DNA of 64,000 bases, from positions 11,909-75,908 of the forward strand of contig JAZSMJ010000035.1 in assembly GCA_045535815.1 (NCBI GenBank), read 5' to 3'. Position numbers and translations under genes: made by a program. Source of the DNA: JAZSMJ01 sp045535815. Its GTDB lineage: Bacteria > Bacillota > Clostridia > Oscillospirales > CAG-272. Shown piece after piece: positions 25,848 through 35,010 of the stretch (its first letter is position 1; each line of letters opens with the position of its first letter). The notes beneath the pieces are model-generated. The model saw only the letters and a program-made list of their open reading frames with translations. It searched no databases and was not told the DNA's origin.

Positions 25848-26735
25848 ATGTCAACATTTTCTAATTGTAATTTATGTCCTCATAGATGTTTGGTTGATCG
25901 GAATAATTCTGTTGGATTCTGCAGATCAAAAAATTCTGCTCGTGTAGCTCGCTATGCGCTTCATTTTGGCGAGGAGCCTTGTATATCTGGAAAAAACGGA
26001 AGCGGAACGATTTTTTTCAGCGGATGCACGCTAAGGTGCGTTTACTGTCAAAATTATCAGATCAGTCGTGATAATATCGGGTGCGATATATCTGATGAAA
26101 GTCTTGCTGAACTAATTTTAAATCTACAAGCACAAGGCGCTGAGAATATAAACTTCGTCACTCCTTCACAGTTTGTTCACAATATTATAAACGCACTTAA
26201 TTTAGTCAAATCAGATATAAATATTCCTATCGTTTATAACTGTGGCGGATATGAATCTATTGATACATTAAAAATCCTTGAAGGCTATGTTGACATATAT
26301 TTAACAGATATAAAATATATGAGCTCAGCTTTATCAAAAAGGTATTCAAATGCATCGGATTATTTTGAGTACGCTTCGAGTGCAACGAAATATATGATCA
26401 GCCAGGCTGGCTCGCCTGTTTTTGAAGGAGATCTTTTAAAGCGAGGTGTTATAATTCGTCATCTCGTTTTGCCGGGTTGCAGGAAAGATTCCTTAGATAT
26501 TCTTGATTGGATAGCAAATAATCTTGAAAAGGATTCGTTTTTGCTCAGTATTATGAGTCAATATACGCCCGTCTCAATATCAGACGAATACAGCGAAATT
26601 AACAGAAGAATCACAACGTTTGAATATAAGTCCGTTTTAGATCATGCTAAAAAAATCGGGTTATACTCCGGTTATATGCAGGATATTTCAAGCGCACAGG
26701 AAATTTACATCCCTCCGTTTTCTTCGGAGATATAA
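25848..26735 (+). CDS. Radical SAM protein, PflA-like (COG1313 type)
   Basis: Iron-sulfur protein that cleaves S-adenosylmethionine to a radical; target unknown. The radical SAM motif is C60-x3-C64-x2-C67 in GCTLRCVYCQNY. An extra N-terminal cysteine set, C7-x2-C10-x3-C14-x10-C25, is typical of this family of pyruvate-formate-lyase-activase-like proteins. I use the ATG at 25848; an in-frame TTG at 25836 is an alternative. Neither has a visible Shine-Dalgarno site, which is unusual for this window. Followed 39 bases later by gpsA. Confidence 0.87.
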   Translation: MSTFSNCNLCPHRCLVDRNNSVGFCRSKNSARVARYALHFGEEPCISGKNGSGTIFFSGCTLRCVYCQNYQISRDNIGCDISDESLAELILNLQAQGAENINFVTPSQFVHNIINALNLVKSDINIPIVYNCGGYESIDTLKILEGYVDIYLTDIKYMSSALSKRYSNASDYFEYASSATKYMISQAGSPVFEGDLLKRGVIIRHLVLPGCRKDSLDILDWIANNLEKDSFLLSIMSQYTPVSISDEYSEINRRITTFEYKSVLDHAKKIGLYSGYMQDISSAQEIYIPPFSSEI

Positions 26736-26741
26736 AAATCG

Positions 26742-26774
26742 AAAGGAGTTCGCATTTTAGCGAATAAATACATT
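26742..26774 (+). promoter_or_regulatory. Distant ribosome site and hairpin before gpsA
   Basis: AAAGGAG (26742-26748) lies 26 bases before the gpsA ATG. Between them TTCGC-ATTTTA-GCGAA (26749-26764) can fold into a five-pair hairpin, leaving about ten single-stranded bases to the ATG. The alternative is an ATT start at 26754, five bases after AAAGGAG and in frame with gpsA. Confidence 0.5.
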
Positions 26775-27731
26775 ATGAATATTTCAGTTATAGGAACAGG
26801 TAGATGGGGTTCTTTTTTAGCATGGTATAACGACCACATTGGAAATACGGTAACTCATTACGGATTAGAATCTGCGCCTGATTACCAACAGCTAAAAGCT
26901 ACTCGATCAAACGGAATGGTCACCCTTCCCGACTCTGTTACACTTACGTCTGATATACACGAGACTCTTAAATCAGAAATAATTATTATATCTATCGGAT
27001 CGCAAAATCTGAGATCGTTAATGAAGCAGATCACAGATATAGGAGTATCCGGAAAAACCTTCGTTCTTTGTATGAAAGGTATAGAGATAGAAAGCGGAAA
27101 TCGCCTTACTCAGATCGTAAAGGAATACATAGACAGTTCTTGTCACGTTGCAGTTTGGATAGGTCCCGGTCACGTTCAGGAATTTGTCAGAGGCGTTCCT
27201 AACTGTATGGTTATAGATTCGGAGGAAAGCGATGTAAAAGAACGTCTTATTTCTGTTTTCTCCAGCAATCTTATTCGTTTTTACTATGGTAATGATTTGA
27301 TAGGAAACGAGATCGGTGCAGCTGCAAAAAACGTTATAGGTATAGCCTCAGGTGTTCTTGACGCACTTAATTTATCCGCCCTCAAGGGTGCGCTTATGTC
27401 ACGAGGCACAAGAGAAATCTCACGTCTTATTAAAGCTATGGGCGGAAATGAATTATCTGCCTACGGCCTTTGTCATCTTGGCGATTACGAAGCAACTGTT
27501 TTTTCTAAATTCAGCCACAACAGGCAGTTCGGCGAGTCATACGTAAAAGGTGAAGCTTATACAAAGCTTGCCGAAGGATATTATACTGCTGCCGCCATCA
27601 AAAAGCTTGCTGATAAATACGGCGTTGAGCTTCCGATTTGCACTGCAGTATATGATATGCTTTATGACGATCTTGATGCCAATGAAGCAGTACAGGCGCT
27701 TTTCTTGCGCAGCTTAAAAATGGAAATATAA
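26775..27731 (+). CDS. gpsA: Glycerol-3-phosphate dehydrogenase [NAD(P)+]
   Basis: Makes sn-glycerol 3-phosphate from dihydroxyacetone phosphate for phospholipid synthesis. The N-terminal Rossmann motif is GTGRWGS (7-13); later blocks are SIGSQNLR, CMKGIE, the catalytic-lysine segment GAAAKNVIGIASGV, and LSALKGALMSRGTREI, LGDYEATVFS. At 318 residues it is slightly shorter than usual. Starting at the ATG at 26775 gives exactly the family N-terminus, although the ribosome site is unusually far away. A hairpin follows the stop codon. Confidence 0.92.
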   Translation: MNISVIGTGRWGSFLAWYNDHIGNTVTHYGLESAPDYQQLKATRSNGMVTLPDSVTLTSDIHETLKSEIIIISIGSQNLRSLMKQITDIGVSGKTFVLCMKGIEIESGNRLTQIVKEYIDSSCHVAVWIGPGHVQEFVRGVPNCMVIDSEESDVKERLISVFSSNLIRFYYGNDLIGNEIGAAAKNVIGIASGVLDALNLSALKGALMSRGTREISRLIKAMGGNELSAYGLCHLGDYEATVFSKFSHNRQFGESYVKGEAYTKLAEGYYTAAAIKKLADKYGVELPICTAVYDMLYDDLDANEAVQALFLRSLKMEI

Positions 27732-27733
27732 AA

Positions 27734-27762
27734 CAATCCGGAGCCGATCGGACTCCGGATTG
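27734..27762. terminator. Terminator between gpsA and the nitroreductase gene
   Basis: Perfect 10-bp stem CAATCCGGAG / CTCCGGATTG with a nine-base loop. On the minus strand it is followed by TTTTATATTT, on the plus strand by CAATTTATTT, so it can serve both convergent genes. Confidence 0.8.
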
Positions 27763-27774
27763 CAATTTATTTAA

Positions 27775-28290
27775 TTATAATATCCAAAAAACTGAGTTTT
27801 CTTTAATTGGCTCACGACCGCTATCCGCAGGATATCCTAAAGCACAAACTCCGTATACAGCATAATCTTCAGGCATATTTATTTTGTTTAAAGCAGATCT
27901 GAATTCAGGCTTGTCGCAATTCCCTTTAAACTGATTTATCCAAACCGTTCCGATACCGAGAGAATGTGCAACTAGAAACATATTCTGAAGCGAGCACGCA
28001 CAGTCTTCCGTAGCATTAGAATTTGTTTTTTTGTTAGCAACAAGAATCAGAGCATCAGGATTATAAAAATTATACTGAGGTCTGTCAAATTCGTTGCCTA
28101 TGATACAAGCAAACTCTTTGATAATCTCTTTATTCTGAATAACGTAAAACTGCCTGTCCTGGTTATTCATTGCGCTCGGCGCATATCGAGCACACTCTAT
28201 TATCTGCTCAAGCAGTTCCCTTTCTACCTTTTTATCCGAGAATGCACGTATACTGCGTCGTGTAATTATATTATTAAAAATTTCGTTCAT
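27775..28290 (-). CDS. Nitroreductase family protein
   Basis: FMN-dependent NAD(P)H oxidoreductase of 171 residues, a short member of the family. The N-terminal RRSIRAFSDKKV and CARYAPSAMNNQ blocks bind the FMN phosphate, and GIGTVWINQF and VCALGYPAD are the central and C-terminal blocks. GGGAAGAG precedes the ATG. It is a single-gene unit with promoter 28325-28353. Natural substrate unknown. Confidence 0.9.
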   Translation of the reverse strand: MNEIFNNIITRRSIRAFSDKKVERELLEQIIECARYAPSAMNNQDRQFYVIQNKEIIKEFACIIGNEFDRPQYNFYNPDALILVANKKTNSNATEDCACSLQNMFLVAHSLGIGTVWINQFKGNCDKPEFRSALNKINMPEDYAVYGVCALGYPADSGREPIKENSVFWIL

Positions 28291-28324
28291 AGCTCTTCCC
28301 TTTCTTAATAAGCCTTATATTACG

Positions 28325-28353
28325 ATTATATCAGCAAGATTATTTTTTGTCAA
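28325..28353 (-). promoter_or_regulatory. Promoter of the nitroreductase gene
   Basis: Minus strand TTGACA (28348-28353), 17-base spacer, TATAAT (28325-28330). Confidence 0.82.
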
Positions 28354-28377
28354 TTTTATTCGTTTTCAGGTGTCATT

Positions 28378-30684
28378 ATGTATATTTTCAAGAACAGACC
28401 TCTATGCCTTATATGTTCGTCTTTTCTTTTGACGTCTGCTTTATCATATTTTATATCAGGGATAATAAAACTTACAGCATTATTTATATTAACATTAGTC
28501 GCAGTATTATTTGCAATTTTATCCCATTTCATTAACTTAAGGATTAAAAGATCTGATAAATTTATTATTATATTAGCAATCCTTTCCTCTTGCATAGCTC
28601 TTATTATATCATTCTTATATTTTGATATTCATTATAAAAGCATAACCGAGTATTATGATACAACGTGTGATATTGAAGGCGTTGTAATACAGAAAACGTC
28701 AAACGAAAGCTATTATAATGCCTATGATATTAAGGTCACATCTGTGAACGGTAGGAAAGAAGATTTCAAGCTCAAGCTTACGCTGAATTATTCAAGTGAT
28801 CTTGAAAAAGATGATATATTCACCTTAAAGGTTTTGTTTTCTCAGCCCCAGGAATCTCTTAACGGCTTTAAGCTCAGGCGTTATTATAAATCTATTGATT
28901 ACTTTATCTGTGCAGAAAACGCAGAAGGCTGTTACGACGAAAAAACTGGTAATGTATTTTCTATCACCGGTTTATTCAGCGAAATAAATCAGAAAGCAAG
29001 AAAAATATTGTTTTCGAACATTAATAAAAGCTCAGCATCTTTTATATCAGGTATACTTCTCGGCAACAGAGATGACGTATCACCTTATATCAAAAAGGAT
29101 TTTTCAAAGCTTGGTCTGTCACACATTCTCTCTGTAAGTGGATTGCACCTAACGGTTGTTGCAGGCGGAGTTTATCTCATATTAAAATTTGTTACCTTAC
29201 CCAAAAAGCTCTCATACTTTATACTGCTTTTTGTTGTTTTGTTTTTTATTGGAATAACCGGTTTTTCGTATTCTACAATCAGAGCAGGCTTAATGCTGAT
29301 TTTATTTTACACATCATATCTTTTCGGAAAGCAAAAGGACCCCATCACTTCCCTGCTTTTATCCGTAACTATAATATGTATCATAAATCCAACGGCAATA
29401 ATTAATCCTTCGCTATTAATGTCATTTTCAGCTACAGCAGGTATAATATTACTCGGATCACCTGCTATGGCATTAATTCAGAAGATTGGCAAAAACGCTA
29501 AGCACAAGATCATATTCAAGCCTATAAAGTATGTACTTACAGCTGTTACGCTTACTCTGTCAGCTACGGTTTTTACACTTCCGATCATCTGGATATTCTT
29601 TGGTGAGACGTCGATAATATCTCCGATTGCAAATATTGTATTTGTTCCTTTGACAACACTTTTGCTTTATATATCTGCAATATTTGTCGTTTTATCAATT
29701 GTTCCAATTATATCCACGGTGCTGATAATTGTTCTCAATTTTATCTGCTCCGCTGTAATAAACCTTTCAAGCTTTTCAGCCGGCATTGCGCCGGATATGA
29801 TATCGCTTAAATATCCTTTTGTTAAATATATCTTCATTCTGTTTATTGTTGGAATCTTACTACTTATTTTACTGTTTAAAATAAAAAATCCGTTGTGGCT
29901 TTTGATACCGTTTGCCTGCTGTGTGATCGTATATACAATATGCTGGTCAGTATATTCAGAATATGAAAACACTCAAGACAGGGTTGTCTTTCTTTCGGAA
30001 CAAAAGAATGAGGGATTTATCGTAAGATCCGAAAGTCAGACTTTAGTTTGTGATATGACAAGTGGAATGTACGGACTGCAAACACTTATGTTCAACTCAT
30101 TTTCGGATTTATTTTATGATACGGAAGCTGACGTTTATATGTTGACACATTACCACAAAAGACATGCAACGTCTATCTCAAAGCTTCTTCAGAATTATTA
30201 CATAGATTCCATAGTTATACCAACACCTCAAAATGAAGATGAGTGGCACGTTGCAAAAGCTATCGAAGATATAGCTCATGAAAAAAATATCGAATTATCG
30301 TATTATGACAACTCATATACCCTTGGTTCGATAAACATTGAATTCAAGCGAAGCTATATAAAACGGTCAACTCATCCTATACTCAATGCAAAAATAACAA
30401 ACGACTACACATCCTTGGTATACATCGGATCATCGGCATATGACAGTATTGATAATAATTTTATAATCGATACAAGCGATGCTGACGTTATAATTTTCGG
30501 CATGCACGGTCCTATAGCCAAAAACAAAATCAATTATTTAAACGTTAAATCCAATATAAGTGAGATAATTTTCGCAAACTCTTCACTTTATGATATTTAC
30601 GAAATATCCATTCCCGAAAACATACCGTACGTTACCGACACAAATTTAAAAGAATTTATATTTACAAAAACTTATGCATATTAG
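28378..30684 (+). CDS. comEC: ComEC/Rec2-family DNA-uptake channel protein
   Basis: Large membrane protein, 768 residues, that in competent bacteria carries single-stranded DNA into the cytoplasm. Order: two N-terminal helices and a soluble OB-like domain (to about 190), the Competence domain (about 205-500) with the signature LSHILSVSGLHLTVVAGG, then a C-terminal metallo-beta-lactamase-like domain (about 530-765). In that domain the HxHxDH motif reads HYHKRH, with Arg for the metal-binding Asp. AGGTG lies six bases before the ATG. It heads a tight unit with the M16 pair and lgt (10-base gap). Competence itself is not proven; ComEC homologues are present in many bacteria not known to take up DNA. 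Confidence 0.9.
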   Translation: MYIFKNRPLCLICSSFLLTSALSYFISGIIKLTALFILTLVAVLFAILSHFINLRIKRSDKFIIILAILSSCIALIISFLYFDIHYKSITEYYDTTCDIEGVVIQKTSNESYYNAYDIKVTSVNGRKEDFKLKLTLNYSSDLEKDDIFTLKVLFSQPQESLNGFKLRRYYKSIDYFICAENAEGCYDEKTGNVFSITGLFSEINQKARKILFSNINKSSASFISGILLGNRDDVSPYIKKDFSKLGLSHILSVSGLHLTVVAGGVYLILKFVTLPKKLSYFILLFVVLFFIGITGFSYSTIRAGLMLILFYTSYLFGKQKDPITSLLLSVTIICIINPTAIINPSLLMSFSATAGIILLGSPAMALIQKIGKNAKHKIIFKPIKYVLTAVTLTLSATVFTLPIIWIFFGETSIISPIANIVFVPLTTLLLYISAIFVVLSIVPIISTVLIIVLNFICSAVINLSSFSAGIAPDMISLKYPFVKYIFILFIVGILLLILLFKIKNPLWLLIPFACCVIVYTICWSVYSEYENTQDRVVFLSEQKNEGFIVRSESQTLVCDMTSGMYGLQTLMFNSFSDLFYDTEADVYMLTHYHKRHATSISKLLQNYYIDSIVIPTPQNEDEWHVAKAIEDIAHEKNIELSYYDNSYTLGSINIEFKRSYIKRSTHPILNAKITNDYTSLVYIGSSAYDSIDNNFIIDTSDADVIIFGMHGPIAKNKINYLNVKSNISEIIFANSSLYDIYEISIPENIPYVTDTNLKEFIFTKTYAY

Positions 30685-30694
30685 GAGAAATAAT

Positions 30695-31969
30695 ATGAAA
30701 ATTGAAAGAAAAATATTAAAAAATAATATTGCTCTCAATATTATCGAAACTTCAAAATTCAAAACAAACTATTTTTCGGTAAATTTTCTTGTTCCTCTTG
30801 ATAAAAACACTGCGCCGTATAATGCCCTCATCCCCAATGTTTTGCTAAGAGGATCTAGGAATCATAGCAAAATGATGGATATAAACAAAAGGCTTGATGA
30901 ACTCTACCGAGGACGGATTTTTTACAAAAATCAGCGCTGTGGTGAAGTTCAGGTGTTTGGTCTCGGATGTGAATTTCTTGATAACTCGTACGCTCTTGAC
31001 GGATTGGATATCTTAAAAGAAACAATGTCGCTTTTCGGCGAGGTTTTGACTACACCTTACACTGAAAACGGAGTTTTTTCCGTAAACTACGTTGAATCTG
31101 AAAAAAGAAATCTCATTGACGCCATAAACGCCAAAATCAACAATAAAACCAGATATGCAATCGAAAGATGCATAGAGGAAATGTGCATAAACGAGCGCTT
31201 CGGTATATCTGCATTGGGAAAAATTCAGGATATAGAAGCGATCAGCGCTCAATCTCTGTATTCTCATTATAACCGTGTGTTGACTGAATCAAGAGTCGAG
31301 ATATATTTTATTGGCTCAGCAAGTTCCGATAAAATAGAAAAGCTCGTACAGACATATCTGAGCGAGAAATTGAGATCATTGAACAGTCCACTTGAAACCG
31401 AAATAATAAAAGGCGTTTCCGATATAAAGGAGATTGAAGAGCCGTTCCCTGTTAAGCAAAGTAAGCTTGCTCTGGGATTCAGAACGGGTACCCTTTTGAG
31501 CGATGAAAATTTTATAGATTTTGCTATGTTTAATAAAATATACGGTTCATCGCCAACAAGCAAGCTTTTTATGAACGTAAGAGAAAAATTAAGCCTCTGC
31601 TATTACTGCCATGCTATACCTGAATCACAAAAGGGAGTAATGATAGTCACCTGCGGTATAGAAACTCAGAACAAGCAAAAGACTATGGATGAAATACTCA
31701 AGCAGTTAAAAGAGGTCGCATGCGGTAATATATCTGACGAAGAATTTGACTCAGCCGTCAAATCCCTGAAGAATTCATACACGGAGATATATGACAGTGC
31801 GTCACTTATTGAATCTTGGTATTTGAGACGTATGCTCTGCGGAAGAAACGATTCACCTGAGGAGGCTATCGAAAGCATTTCATCCGTTACAAAAGATAAG
31901 ATTGCACGTGTAGCGTCAAAGATCACACTCGATACAGTTTATTTTTTAAAGGGCATATCCGAGGAGTAA
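30695..31969 (+). CDS. M16 peptidase-like protein, catalytically inactive subunit (YmfF-like)
   Basis: Homologue of the M16 (pitrilysin) family without the HxxEH zinc motif: the corresponding region reads LLRGSRNHSKMMDINKRLDE. The fold is supported by the C-terminal M16 blocks (FNKIYGSSPTSKLFMNVREKLSLCYYCHA). It probably pairs with the active subunit encoded next, as in two-subunit M16B enzymes. TAGGAG lies seven bases before the ATG at 30695; an earlier in-frame start at 30674 would lie inside comEC and skip that site. 424 residues. Confidence 0.88.
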   Translation: MKIERKILKNNIALNIIETSKFKTNYFSVNFLVPLDKNTAPYNALIPNVLLRGSRNHSKMMDINKRLDELYRGRIFYKNQRCGEVQVFGLGCEFLDNSYALDGLDILKETMSLFGEVLTTPYTENGVFSVNYVESEKRNLIDAINAKINNKTRYAIERCIEEMCINERFGISALGKIQDIEAISAQSLYSHYNRVLTESRVEIYFIGSASSDKIEKLVQTYLSEKLRSLNSPLETEIIKGVSDIKEIEEPFPVKQSKLALGFRTGTLLSDENFIDFAMFNKIYGSSPTSKLFMNVREKLSLCYYCHAIPESQKGVMIVTCGIETQNKQKTMDEILKQLKEVACGNISDEEFDSAVKSLKNSYTEIYDSASLIESWYLRRMLCGRNDSPEEAIESISSVTKDKIARVASKITLDTVYFLKGISEE

Positions 31970-31977
31970 TATAAAAT

Positions 31978-33270
31978 ATGAATATTATAACTAAAGAAAA
32001 TAAATTTCTGAGAGAAAAATATTATTATATAAAGCATACGTCCGGACTTGATATTTATATTGTCCCAAAGGAGTTGTCTTCATCATACGCTATAATCGGT
32101 ACACGTTACGGATCACTTAATAACCGATTCAGACTTTCTTCAGATTCTGAATTTATAAACGTTCCCGAGGGTATTGCTCATTTTCTTGAACATAAAATGT
32201 TTGAGAATGAGGACGGCGAAGACTCCTTTTATAAATTCTCAAAATACGGAGCTGAGGCAAACGCATATACTTCGTTTGATAAAACAGCATATCTTTTTTC
32301 GACAACCGGATCATTTTATGAATCTCTTGAAATTTTGCTCGATATGGTAACTCATCCATATTTTACAAAGGAAACGGTTGACAAAGAGCAAGGAATTATT
32401 TCCCAAGAAATAAGGATGGGAGAGGATAATCCCGATAGAGCACTATTATTTGATACATTCAGGTCAATGTACAAAGATCATCCCGTCAAAATAGATATAG
32501 CAGGCACTGTTGAATCCATTTCTCACATAACTCCCGAGCTGTTATACAAGTGTCACCAAGCTTTTTATAACCTCAACAATATGACACTGTGCATAAGCGG
32601 AAACGTTGACACTCAAAAAATCATTTCAATTTGCGATAAATGCCTTGAGCCTTCAGCTCAGTTTGAAGTTGAAACGGTATATCCGTTTGAGCCTGCCGAA
32701 ATTAACAGAAGCTATTTCAGTCGAAATATGGACGTATCAAAGCCTCTCTTTTCTATAGGTATAAAGGATAATGATATAAGCGATGATGATGCTCTGCGTA
32801 TAAAGAAAAGCATAGCAATATCAATTCTTACCGATATGCTCTTCAGCCGATGCAGCACTTTTTACAATGAGCTTTATGAGGAAGGAATTATCTCATCGTC
32901 ATTCGATTGTTGGTCTGAGCACTCAAGGAATTTTTCATTTACAATAATATCAGGTGAATCCGACCGCTCATCCGATGTATATAAAAGATTTAAAGAGCAT
33001 ATAGAATCAATTAAAGCAAGCGGATTGTCTGCCGAAGACTTTGATAGGTGTAAAAATGCAGTTTATGCTGACATCGTCAAAAGCTTTGACAGCACCGACG
33101 ATATTGCAAATAATTTTCTTTCCTATATTTTTGAAGGCGGAGATATTTTAGATCTTCCGGACATAGTCAAAACAGTCACACTCGAATACACATCCGAAGT
33201 CTTCAGAGATATATTTAAGCAAGAGCATTTTACGTTTAACGAAATCTTTCCGATGAAGGAGGATAAATAA
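31978..33270 (+). CDS. M16 family zinc peptidase, active subunit (YmfH-like)
   Basis: Cytoplasmic zinc endopeptidase, 430 residues. The inverted zinc motif is GIAHFLEHKMFE (HxxEH), and the third ligand should be the Glu of EQGIISQEIRMGED about 75 residues on. It directly follows its inactive paralogue (eight-base gap) and precedes lgt by one base. Close relatives in Bacillus (YmfF/YmfH) also come as a pair. The substrate is unknown. Confidence 0.9.
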   Translation: MNIITKENKFLREKYYYIKHTSGLDIYIVPKELSSSYAIIGTRYGSLNNRFRLSSDSEFINVPEGIAHFLEHKMFENEDGEDSFYKFSKYGAEANAYTSFDKTAYLFSTTGSFYESLEILLDMVTHPYFTKETVDKEQGIISQEIRMGEDNPDRALLFDTFRSMYKDHPVKIDIAGTVESISHITPELLYKCHQAFYNLNNMTLCISGNVDTQKIISICDKCLEPSAQFEVETVYPFEPAEINRSYFSRNMDVSKPLFSIGIKDNDISDDDALRIKKSIAISILTDMLFSRCSTFYNELYEEGIISSSFDCWSEHSRNFSFTIISGESDRSSDVYKRFKEHIESIKASGLSAEDFDRCKNAVYADIVKSFDSTDDIANNFLSYIFEGGDILDLPDIVKTVTLEYTSEVFRDIFKQEHFTFNEIFPMKEDK

Positions 33271-33271
33271 A

Positions 33272-34150
33272 ATGAGTTCATTATCTTTTCCCGGATTGGG
33301 AATTTCAGAATTCTCTTTAAACTCTACTGCTTTTTCAATTTTTGGACGTGATATCGCATGGTACGGTATAATTATCACGCTTGGAATAATTGCAGGATAC
33401 CTTTATACTCAATTCAGAGGTAATTATGAAGGAATCAAAACGGAAGATATAATGGATTATACTATAATAACCGTTATATCGGCTATTCTGGGAGCAAGAT
33501 TATATTACGTACTTACCAATCTCGATAGGTATGACACTTTTATGGAAGCTATTGCCATTTGGGAAGGCGGACTTGCGATATACGGAGGTATCATTGCAGG
33601 TGCAATAGCCGTTTTCTGCGTTTCAAAATTCAAAAGGATCAGCTTTTTTAAAATGGCTGACGCTGTTACACCCGGCGTTATGCTCGGTCAGATAATCGGC
33701 AGATGGGGTAACTTTTTTAACATTGAGGCCTTCGGAGGTCCAACCACTCTTCCCTGGCGTATGTGCTCACCGGTTATTGCATCAGATTTCAGCAAAAAAG
33801 GATTGGTTGACGATACAGGCTTCCTCCAGGTGCTTGAGGGAACGTTAGGAGCGCATCCAACCTTTATATATGAATCTGTTTGGAATATTATCGGATTTAT
33901 TCTTATCAATATATTCTATAAAAAGAAAAAATATAACGGTCAGATTGCATTAATGTATTTTACATGGTACGGACTTGGACGTATGTTTATAGAAGGATTA
34001 AGAACGGACAGTCTTTACGTTGGCCCTTTCAGAATATCTCAGATAGTAGGTTTCGCAACGTTCTTACTCGGCGCTGTTACTCTTTTGGTTTTACAAATAA
34101 AGAAATTTAGTAATCTGACAAAAAAAGAAGCAACCGAGAGTTTTGAGTAA
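33272..34150 (+). CDS. lgt: Prolipoprotein diacylglyceryl transferase
   Basis: Membrane enzyme that attaches diacylglycerol from phosphatidylglycerol to the lipobox cysteine of prolipoproteins, the first step before LspA. 292 residues with about seven helices. Conserved blocks: IAWYGIIITLGIIAG, the Lgt signature GRWGNFFNIEAFGGPT, HPTFIYES, and GLGRMFIEGLRTDSL. AAGGAGG precedes the ATG. Lipoproteins in this window (3371, 4467, 40559, 59843) are among its expected clients. Confidence 0.96.
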   Translation: MSSLSFPGLGISEFSLNSTAFSIFGRDIAWYGIIITLGIIAGYLYTQFRGNYEGIKTEDIMDYTIITVISAILGARLYYVLTNLDRYDTFMEAIAIWEGGLAIYGGIIAGAIAVFCVSKFKRISFFKMADAVTPGVMLGQIIGRWGNFFNIEAFGGPTTLPWRMCSPVIASDFSKKGLVDDTGFLQVLEGTLGAHPTFIYESVWNIIGFILINIFYKKKKYNGQIALMYFTWYGLGRMFIEGLRTDSLYVGPFRISQIVGFATFLLGAVTLLVLQIKKFSNLTKKEATESFE

Positions 34151-34190
34151 AATGCAATAAATAAATATTGTAAAATTTGTTAAAATTGTA

Positions 34191-34219
34191 TTGACTTATA
34201 TCACATTGTATGATATAAT
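34191..34219 (+). promoter_or_regulatory. Promoter of rplU-prp-rpmA
   Basis: TTGACT (34191-34196), 17-base spacer, TATAAT (34214-34219); transcription would begin near 34226, ahead of the leader hairpin. Confidence 0.85.
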
Positions 34220-34235
34220 ATGTTGCCGCATAATT

Positions 34236-34269
34236 TACAGGTATTCAAAGTCCCATACGGGCACCTGTA
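34236..34269 (+). promoter_or_regulatory. L21-type ribosomal leader structure
   Basis: In the 5' UTR of rplU a 7-bp outer stem TACAGGT / ACCTGTA encloses a small inner hairpin CCC-ATAC-GGG. Place and operon match the L21 leader family of low-GC Gram-positives (rplU-ysxB-rpmA), thought to give autoregulation by L21 or an operon product. Identified by position and fold only. Confidence 0.65.
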
Positions 34270-34303
34270 TTAGCGAGTCTTATTTGAAAGTGAGGTGCTT
34301 TTC

Positions 34304-34615
34304 GTGTTTGCTATTATCGAAACAGGCGGAAAGCAGTACAAGGTTAACGAAGGTGACATCATTTTTGTTGAGAAACTCGATGTTGCTGACGGTGACTCCG
34401 TAACATTTGATCGTGTGCTTGCCATTTCATCAGATTCCGGTCTCTCGGTAGGTGCTCCTTATCTTGCTGAAGCTACAGTAACAGCTAATGTTATCAAGAA
34501 CGGCAAGGGTAAGAAGATTCACATTCTTAGATACAAGCCTAAGAAGAATGAAAAGAAGAAGATCGGTCACAGACAGCCCTATACAAAGGTTCAGATCACA
34601 AAGATCGCTGGCTGA
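34304..34615 (+). CDS. rplU: Ribosomal protein L21
   Basis: Large-subunit protein that binds 23S rRNA, 103 residues as usual. Starts FAIIETGGKQYKVNEGD and ends with the RQPYTKVQI block. I choose the GTG at 34304, six bases after GAGGTG; a GTG at 34295 falls inside that ribosome site. It is first in rplU-prp-rpmA, transcribed from 34191-34219 through a leader hairpin. Confidence 0.97.
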   Translation: MFAIIETGGKQYKVNEGDIIFVEKLDVADGDSVTFDRVLAISSDSGLSVGAPYLAEATVTANVIKNGKGKKIHILRYKPKKNEKKKIGHRQPYTKVQITKIAG

Positions 34616-34617
34616 TT

Positions 34618-34968
34618 ATGACAAAAGTTACTTTTTTCAAGCGTGACGGTATTTATTTCGGATTCGAAGAATCCGGACATGCTGGTTTTGCTGAGGCCGG
34701 AGAAGATATAATCTGCTCTGCTATATCTGCAATGACTATGCTGATCATTAATACCGTAGAAGTATCATATGCATCTGACGTTGAATACAGCATCGACGAA
34801 GAAACGACCAATATCAAAGTTACTGTTTTGGGCGCTCTTCCCGATTATGAGGTAGACGAAAAGAAGAGATATGCTATTTCCGGGCTGATACAGGGTTATT
34901 TCCTTCAGCTGAATGATATGCTTGAAGACTATTACGACTATCTCGATGTCTGCGAGATAGAAGCGTAA
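34618..34968 (+). CDS. prp: Ribosomal-processing cysteine protease Prp (YsxB)
   Basis: Cysteine protease that removes the N-terminal extension of L27. 116 residues with the catalytic pair H21 in SGHAG and C33 in DIICSAIS. It lies two bases after rplU and before rpmA, the standard arrangement in Bacillota whose L27 carries the extension, and the extension is indeed present downstream. Confidence 0.95.
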   Translation: MTKVTFFKRDGIYFGFEESGHAGFAEAGEDIICSAISAMTMLIINTVEVSYASDVEYSIDEETTNIKVTVLGALPDYEVDEKKRYAISGLIQGYFLQLNDMLEDYYDYLDVCEIEA

Positions 34969-35010
34969 GTTTCTACAGACAAATCTGTTAATGGAGGTTG
35001 CATAATCATT

